The translations under genes were made by a program, and so were the position numbers. A stretch of 64,000 nucleotides of DNA from Codonopsis lanceolata (Eukaryota; Streptophyta; Magnoliopsida; Asterales; Campanulaceae), in NCBI GenBank assembly GCA_013146195.2, contig CM028377.1, positions 163,969,824 to 164,033,823 of the forward strand, given 5' to 3'. Below the pieces are notes generated by a model, which did not search any database, was not told the origin of the DNA, and saw nothing but the letters and a program-made list of their open reading frames with translations. The stretch's first letter is position 1; every line of letters begins with the position of its first letter. Positions 58,073 through 64,000 of this stretch are shown here, piece by piece.

Positions 58073-59360
58073 TCAGAATAGATGGGGCTGGGTGTGTCGA
58101 CGTTCTATGTAGTCTCCAACCAAGATCCTGATTCTGTCATTGAGGCGTTCTCGAAGTCTGTTATGTTCTTCATTGAGAGCTTGATTCAAAAAATGTGTAG
58201 CTCTCTCCTCCCTGATGGCACCAACCCGACGCTGTTCAGTAGCAGCAGCTCTGGCATTTGCTTGGTCAACAAGGTGAACATCAGTGAAATCAGAAACTTC
58301 ACTTCTGTGGATGATGGCCCGTGCCATTGCGGTCTTGAGCTCGTCAAAGAGTGTACGAATGCTGATCTGCTGAGAGTGCAGCATGCCTATCAGAGCTGCC
58401 TATTGGTCTTGAACTAGAAACCGGTGAGTAGTGAAGGCCTGAGCAGTGTCGTTCACCAGTTGGTCAACAATTTTGCCAATGTCGAAGATGGTGGCATGAG
58501 TAGCATTGAGACCATAGCTAAGCACCTCGATCTGCTGTGCCATAGAAGAGACTGTGCTGTTGAGCTGAGCTAGCTGGGCATTGTTGGTTCGGAGAAGATC
58601 AAGAAGGGCAGGATCAGCAGTGTTGGATGGAAGGGAAGAAGGGTTGAGGTTGACTGAGATATGAGTATCATCAGTGTGGGGAGCAGAAGCATGAGAAGAG
58701 GAAGATGAAGCAGGTTGATGAGCAGCAGAGGTTGAGGGTGGAGGAGAAGAGGGTTTGGAATCAATTTCAATGTCAGTGGCGGAGCTACTGACATAGGAAG
58801 AAGTGGAAGAGGAAGAAGAGGCTTCTAAAAGGTAAGAGGGAAAAGGGTAGTCAGGTAGAAGAATAAAGTTAGGAGGGGAGTTAGAAGGGTAGAGAAGATC
58901 GGAAATGGAAGAAAGATGAAAGAGAAAGGAATGGGTAGCAGAAGAGATAGAAGGAAAGAGAATTTGGTATAGGTCAGCAGAGATGGAGATGGGGGTTATA
59001 TCTTGGGAGATAGGAGGAAAGATTTCGGGAAGGAAGGCTGTTTGGTAGAGTAGACTAGATATGTGAGGGTCAAGAAGAGAGAATTGTTCGGGCATAGAGA
59101 AGGAGGGAGAAGGGTTTGTGTGAGCAGGTATGATGTCTAGGGAGGATTTAGGAGGAATGGAAGAGATAGATTCCGGAGAAGAAGGTGGAGAAGGAATAGA
59201 GTCTAAGGTAGGAGAAGGTGGAGAAGAAGGTGTAGGAACCACAGACTTCTTGCGAAGCCTGCGTTTCTTCTTCTTTGGGATAGGAGAAGTGGGCTCCTCC
59301 TCAACAACAGTAGGGGTTGAAGAAGAAGTAGGAGAAGAAGGAGGGGTAACAGGCTCCTCC
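58073..59360 (-). pseudogene. Sirevirus post-pol protein, C-terminal half (Pro/Ser-rich, NLS, coiled coil)
   Basis: A minus-strand frame enters at about 59360 (AGRWEEPVTPPSSPTSSS), passes a strongly basic PKKKKRRLRKKS (about 59245-59282), then a 200-residue Pro/Ser-rich region with many SSPP and PSSP runs. It ends in a helical part (LLDLLRTNNAQLAQLNSTV). One TAG near 58418 interrupts the frame; it continues in phase for about 110 residues through RAAATEQRRVGAIREERATHF, also helical. I recognise no enzyme and no transmembrane or signal segment. The position between pol and the 3' LTR is where Sireviruses carry their optional env-like gene. Confidence 0.6.
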
Positions 59361-60548
59361 CAACGGCCAGCTAGTTTGAAGAAGTGAGAGAAGGGGAGGA
59401 AGAAGAGATAGGAGATGGAGGGGGGATGAATGGGATGAAGGGTTCAGAGGGTTCGGTGCATTTTGGCTTACGCTTGCGAGAGCGGAGAGGAGCATGGTCT
59501 GGTTCAGCAGCCTCAACAGGCATGGGAGAAGGAGCAGACGGAGCAGTAGTCTGCTTCTTCCTTTTAGCTTAGGAGCCAGTAGGGTTGGCAGCAGCAGAAC
59601 TTGAAGAAGAAGTTTCCTCTTCTTGGGGGCCGGCTCCTCCTCAACAGCAACTTCTTTGGAGAGCTTCTTGGCTAACTGTTTAGCCATAAACGCATCGATT
59701 GTTGTTTCAGGGTTGATCTTGATGATTTTGAGTGGATGAGGGTTCATGGCATGGACAATGAGTAGAGGGGGTAGACCTTGTTGTGCTCTCTTCTCATTCT
59801 TTAGTTTGTGGTAACTGAGAATGAAGGTGCTAGTGAATTGGATTGATTTCTGAACCTTCTTTATTTCAAAGTTCACAAGATGCTTCAGAAAGGACCGGTT
59901 TTAGCGAAGAAGGCAGTTAATCAGATGAACGAAAGGCCGCTTCTGCTTGAGAGAGACTTTAACGACATCAACAGCATCACATAGCAGCTCAAAAAGGATA
60001 TGAGCCCAGTTGAGTCGGATGTTGAGGATGACAGCAGAGGTTTATTCCAGCTGGTCTGTAGTCATTATATCATGAGTGCCATTCTTGAAGATCAGACTTT
60101 TGTGGAATAGATGGCTAATAAAGTAGACATCATCTTCGAATAGAGTCCTCTTCATCTTTGCTGGAGCCTCCCTTGGAGTGTTCTCTCCACGCATATAAGA
60201 CCAGGCAGTGGCCTTTTCAGCATCAGTTAGTGAAGTGGGTCCGTCAAATTCTACGCCGATAGTCTTCGCTATCCTGGATGCAGAGATGGTGAAAGAGATT
60301 GTCCGAACAACAGCTGAGATGGTAGTTCTGGATTCATTTATAATGGCCTTCTGGAAGAACTCTTCACCGAAGGTTCTTTGTAGTCGGCATCTTCTAACAT
60401 AAAAAGGCGTAATGCCGAGGCATCGATTCGAATCATCCACAATTTTTACCCTAGAGGCATATGCACGAGCAGGTTCAGTCGTCAATGCACATCCGGATGA
60501 TACATAGTGGGGCCAGTTTTGGAATATCAAGAGTGAACTCGAGCACAT
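59361..60548 (-). pseudogene. Sirevirus post-pol protein, N-terminal half
   Basis: An open frame at 60042-60548 encodes 168 residues (SRVKIVDDSNRCLGITPFYV, then GVEFDGPTSLTDAEKATAWS, ending DIMTTDQLE) that resemble, in layout, plant transposon-associated domain proteins; the match is from memory and weak. After a break the protein continues at 59876 (FEIKKVQKSIQFTSTFILSY, then MNPHPLKIIKI and the basic EEEPAPKKRK near 59607-59650). In another frame it goes on through RSRKRKPK near 59464-59490 and a Pro-rich run to about 59370. Frameshifts make it a pseudogene as read. Confidence 0.5.
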
Positions 60549-61439
60549 TCGGGGAATAGCAGATGTAGAAGAAGTTCCAGCCTAAAGAATTTCAGGAAAT
60601 GAATTAGGGCAAAATTTCAAGAACTCAAAATATGAGCAAAGTGTACTATGGAGCCCTAGAAATTTTCATAGATATCATGTGAAACATCTTATACATGAGG
60701 AATCTTACCCAGAAAGATGAAATTTACGGTAATGAAAAGTAATATGTAACTAATACTAGTAAAAAGCAGTAAATTTTGAAGTTTAAAGAGATGTTGAGCA
60801 AAAAGCTTTATGAACAGTCAACAATGGCGGATTTACAGGCAAAAATATGGAAATAGGAGCTTACAACTTAGTGACTGAGTTAGGGTTAGATTCGTCTTAC
60901 CATTGAAGTACATTTGCAGAAGAAAATGCAAATGAAGAATGAGTCTTCAGATTTTGCTCACCAACAGTGCGAAAGGATGCAAAAATTTTTAGAGAGAGAA
61001 AGGAGTTATAGAGAGAAGAGTAAGAGACAGTTTTGTGAAATGAGTTTTTGGCGGTTGAGGGTTTATAAATGAAAGGTCGTGTAGTCAGTCATAGAGATTT
61101 GTGAAAGGACTTTAAGTCAGACGCCTTTTCTTTGAAAAGACTTAATGAGTGACGACTTTAGGAGAGAGAAAAAGTGCCTTTTTGAAGAATATCTCAACCA
61201 ATTTTAAAATCAGTCCCTTACAATTTTCAAAAATAACCTTCTAAAACTAGGAGTTTAGAAAACTTACCTTTGTCTCCCATTGACTGTATGAATTCTTGAC
61301 TTTTCTCTTTAAAAGTAATTAGCCTGCTTAAATATAATATCAAGTCTGCTTAAGAGAAATTATCAAGTCTGCTCAAAATATTATAATGAAAAATTAATTT
61401 TAATTAAGACTGAATTTAAGCAGTTGGATTGGATCAAAC
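60549..61439. other. Spacer between copia pol and the post-pol gene
   Basis: A/T-rich, no long frame. Could hold the leader or splice acceptor of the post-pol gene; a TTCATTTGCATTTTC pyrimidine-rich stretch on the minus strand is near 60920. Nothing definite. Confidence 0.4.
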
Positions 61440-62616
61440 ATACCAAGCTCTCCCAGAGATAAGCAAACACATGCGCTTCTAGAGCTTTGGTGAAGATATA
61501 CGCGGTTGATGTTCGGTTGAAATGTACTTCATGCTAATGTTCCTCTTCTCTACATTGTCCCTTAGAAAATGATATCGAACATCGATTTGCTTTGTCTTGG
61601 AATGCATCACAGGATTATAGATGTTCGAGATTGCTGAGGTGTTGCCACACATGATTGGACAGTCTGCTACTTTGATGTCGTAATCCACCAACTGTTGTTT
61701 GATCCAAAGCAATTGGCGGTGACGGGCTACCAGCGGCTATGTACTGCTTGTGGTGGAGTTGGAGCCAAGCGATGCTTGTTTCTTGCTAGCCCGAGGCAGT
61801 GCATCTCCTAAAAATTGACAAGTTCACTGGTGCTTTTTACGTCAACTTGGCAACCGGCATAGTCGGCATCGAGTAGCGAACTAAGTTGAAGAGGATTCTC
61901 TTGGATACCGGATACCTAAGTTGGTGGTATCGATACATATAATGATTCTTTTGGTGCAAGAAGATCACGACTCACGAGATCTTGATCTACTTGCACATAC
62001 CCAACAACTATGACATACACTATGTCGAATCTGGTCTATGGCGGTGAGATATAGCGAGATCCAATTATCCCCCTATAGTGGGTGATATCAACTTTCTTTC
62101 CTTGTAAGTCTTTTGTAGTTGCATTTAAGCGACCATTGGTGTGTCGAAGGTGTTTGCTTTTCCAATCAAACTTTTGACAAGATCTTTAGCATACTTGGAT
62201 TGGTGATGAATATTCCTTTGTTGGACTCTTGAATTTGAAGACCGAAGAATGTGAGTTCTCCTATCATGCTCATTTGGAATTTTCCGTCATGAGTGTTTCG
62301 AATCGCTTGCTGACTTCGTTTGTAGATCCAAGATGATATCATCAACATAAATTTGCACTAGCGAGAGAGTGTCCTTTGTGCTTGAGAATGAAGAGAGTGG
62401 TGTCTATCTTTCCTCGCACAAATCCTTGTTACTAAAATTTGGATAAAGTTTAGTAACGAGGCCGAGGCTTGCTTAAGACCATAGAGGGCCTGGCTTGTAG
62501 ACATGAGTCTCTTTTCCTTTCCATGAAGCACGGAGGTTGATCAACATAAATTGATTTCTTGAAGATCACTATTTAGAAATGCGCTCTTGACGTCCATTTG
62601 ATATAGCGAAGTCTTG
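61440..62616 (-). pseudogene. Sirevirus-like reverse transcriptase and RNase H end
   Basis: Minus-strand frames carry copia RNase H (LWIKQQLVDYDIKVADCPIM, NPVMHSKTKQIDVRYHFLRD, NISMKYISTEHQP at 61479-61712) and RT downstream of its active site (GKFQMSMIGELTFFGLQIQE at 62166-62348, where the family has FFLGLQI). The intervening 61713-62165 and the stretch to the N gap are full of small indels, many at CAG/CTG sites. Pol, post-pol gene, polypurine tract and 3' LTR are in the expected order. Confidence 0.78.
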
Positions 62617-62716
62617 NNNNNNNNNNNNNNNNNNNNNNNNNNNNNNNNNNNNNNNNNNNNNNNNNNNNNNNNNNNNNNNNNNNNNNNNNNNNNNNNNNNN
62701 NNNNNNNNNNNNNNNN
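62617..62716. other. Assembly gap (100 N)
   Basis: A placeholder gap. Copia pol on the left and gypsy gag on the right show that the flanks belong to different elements. Confidence 0.99.
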
Positions 62717-63072
62717 AAAGCTAAGGTCACATCTCTTCTGATGTACAACCCAAAACCGCAAAGATCTTCTCCATGCCTAGCCAACGCTTCGCCTTAGTAG
62801 CATCTGGCTCTCCATCAAAACTTTCCGGTTTCAACTTCAAGAACCTTGCAAGAACAGTAGAATCGTCTTCTAATCCAAACATTTGTTGAGGAGTCACACG
62901 CAGATCATTAACATTCTCCCTCTGCTGCTAGAGTATCCAACCTGTCTACTAGAACCAGCTCCACGCCAAGCGACATAATACGCCTGTTAAAGAACACTCG
63001 GCGTTAATAGCTCAACAATAAACCCAACCCAAACTAGGCCAAGGAACCTATCCGCGAAATAGCTAACCCATA
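62717..63072 (-). pseudogene. Gag N-terminal fragment of long-LTR gypsy element
   Basis: On the minus strand a broken frame reads RFLKLKPESFDGEPDATKA followed by a shifted MEKIF-like and VLGCTSEE-like stretch, the conserved Gag start of plant chromovirus-type gypsy elements. It lies directly after an LTR and primer site. This is the best evidence for naming the long-LTR family here; it is truncated by the gap. Confidence 0.6.
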
Positions 63073-63084
63073 GCTCTCATACCA
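63073..63084 (-). other. Primer-binding site (tRNA-iMet), one mismatch
   Basis: The minus strand reads TGGTATGAGAGC, differing from the canonical TGGTATCAGAGC by one base, two bases inside the LTR end at 63087. It makes the adjoining LTR a 5' LTR. Confidence 0.75.
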
Positions 63085-63086
63085 AG

Positions 63087-64000
63087 TGTAACAACCCTAA
63101 TCTGACTCCAATCGCGAATCCCAAGGTGTCAGTCAAGACAAGCTAAAAGCAGACAAGCACTCAAGTAAGCATAATGGTACGAGTCAAAAGATGAGCCATC
63201 AAACTCTAATAGGAAGGTAAAGCCAAAGCCAAAGAATACCAACAACTAAAAACTGCTTAAATCATAAGTGGAACCAAGCCTTCAATCCTAAACAAAGTTA
63301 ACGTAATAGAGATAACTATCTCTCGATTAATTCCACGACTGCGTGGACGCAACATTGCAAAGCGCAACAAACCATCTAAAACCTAAGGCCGGCGAATCAA
63401 CAAAATACCAACCTTGATAAACAACCACTCAACGGCTACAACATGCCGGAGGGACAAATCAACTAAACGAATAAGACATTAAACACCAACAACTAAACCA
63501 AAATCTCACAACTATACTTGACGGAGATAGAAACGACCATAACACAATACTAGAATACGCGAGCAAAAACCTTGCTCGGAAAGACATATTACATAATTTA
63601 TATAATAGCTCGACCAAAACAAGTCGGCTCCCAAAAATAAACGACAATAAATACTAACATAACTACCCAAGTAAAGTTTACATAACTTTACATCCATCAA
63701 AGACAAGATAATAATACAATAATAATAATAATAACTCCAAGCTATTTAAGACCACTGTTATCAAACACGCATCTTAGCAAAGAACGTTGCATTAACGAAG
63801 CCATCGCAAAAACTAAGGAAAACAAACACACGAAATGAGTCATAATGACCCAAGAAGTTACTAAATGCAATTTTATGGCATAATATATAAAATTATGGCA
63901 TCTTAATAGCATACCAATAATAAACTTGTATTAAGTTATCAAGTAACATAAACTTCATAAACCACATAGCACATTATCTTTCATTTAAGTGCTTATAGTA
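63087..64000 (-). mobile_element. 5' LTR of a Tekay-like gypsy element, running off the window
   Basis: The left end TGTAACAACCC adjoins the primer site. Content matches the terminal kilobase of the solo LTR at 40641-44965 (complement): TGGTACGAGTCAAAAGATGAG, CGCAACATTG, CAACGGCTACAACATGCCGG, and the TGAGTCATAATGACCCA dyad at 63836-63852. It continues past 64000. Confidence 0.85.

Noticed and set aside
58082..58417. Plus-strand 111-codon frame
   Set aside because: Opposite the post-pol coiled-coil frame, which has the better composition and context.
1..64000. CRISPR arrays, tRNA or rRNA genes, bacterial-type operons
   Set aside because: No spaced direct repeats, cloverleaf-forming sequences or operon layout seen; the window is plant nuclear DNA.

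Overview
This is nuclear DNA from a flowering plant, almost certainly a eudicot with a large, repeat-rich genome. Split genes with GT-AG introns, an AGL62-type MADS-box gene, a papain-type protease gene and nested LTR retrotransposons all support this. Nothing bacterial, viral-episomal or organellar was seen, and no tRNA, rRNA or CRISPR. Two 100-base N runs (6245-6344 and 62617-62716) are assembly gaps.

Only two loci look like ordinary host genes: an intact, intronless type I (M-alpha) MADS-box gene at 15394-16362 (+), and a four-exon RD21-like cysteine protease at 51674-54343 (+) whose frame is broken twice. Both have a TATAAATA box. A third host-derived stretch is a gene fragment carried inside a Mutator-like (Pack-MULE-type) element at about 17285-18516.

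The rest is mostly retroelements, three groups nested in one another. (1) Tat-lineage Ty3/gypsy: copy A (1-6244) and copy B (30420-38187, probably extending left to 19430), pol on the minus strand, plus LTR pieces at 8490-9332, 19430-20960, 40454-45460 (split) and 55265-56468. (2) Long-LTR Ty3/gypsy, tentatively Tekay/Del-like chromovirus: two complete solo LTRs with 5-bp target duplications (40641-44965 and 46154-49214), a truncated LTR (26223-30419), fragments at 9333-10329 and 54566-55264, an LTR plus primer-binding site and gag piece at the right edge (62717-64000), and a related 12586-14827 LTR with its primer site. (3) Sirevirus-like Ty1/copia: LTRs at 10330-11528 and 56469-57672, a rearranged copy at 38188-40453, and pol plus a long post-pol region at 57673-62616.

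The most interesting feature is on the opposite strand of the Tat elements. A DUF7745-like gene follows pol convergently, and upstream of it in the larger element lies an intron-containing plant mobile domain (PMD) gene. The DUF7745-like gene has its own TATA box and, just upstream, a palindromic GGGCGCC motif that is also repeated in the U3 of the Tat LTRs. The element thus seems to carry an antisense two-gene cassette that may share cis-regulation with its LTR.

Caution: differences between the two Tat copies fall very often at CAG/CTG trinucleotides and cluster next to the gaps. This looks like a base-calling artefact at CHG methylation sites, so many frameshifts in these regions may not be real.
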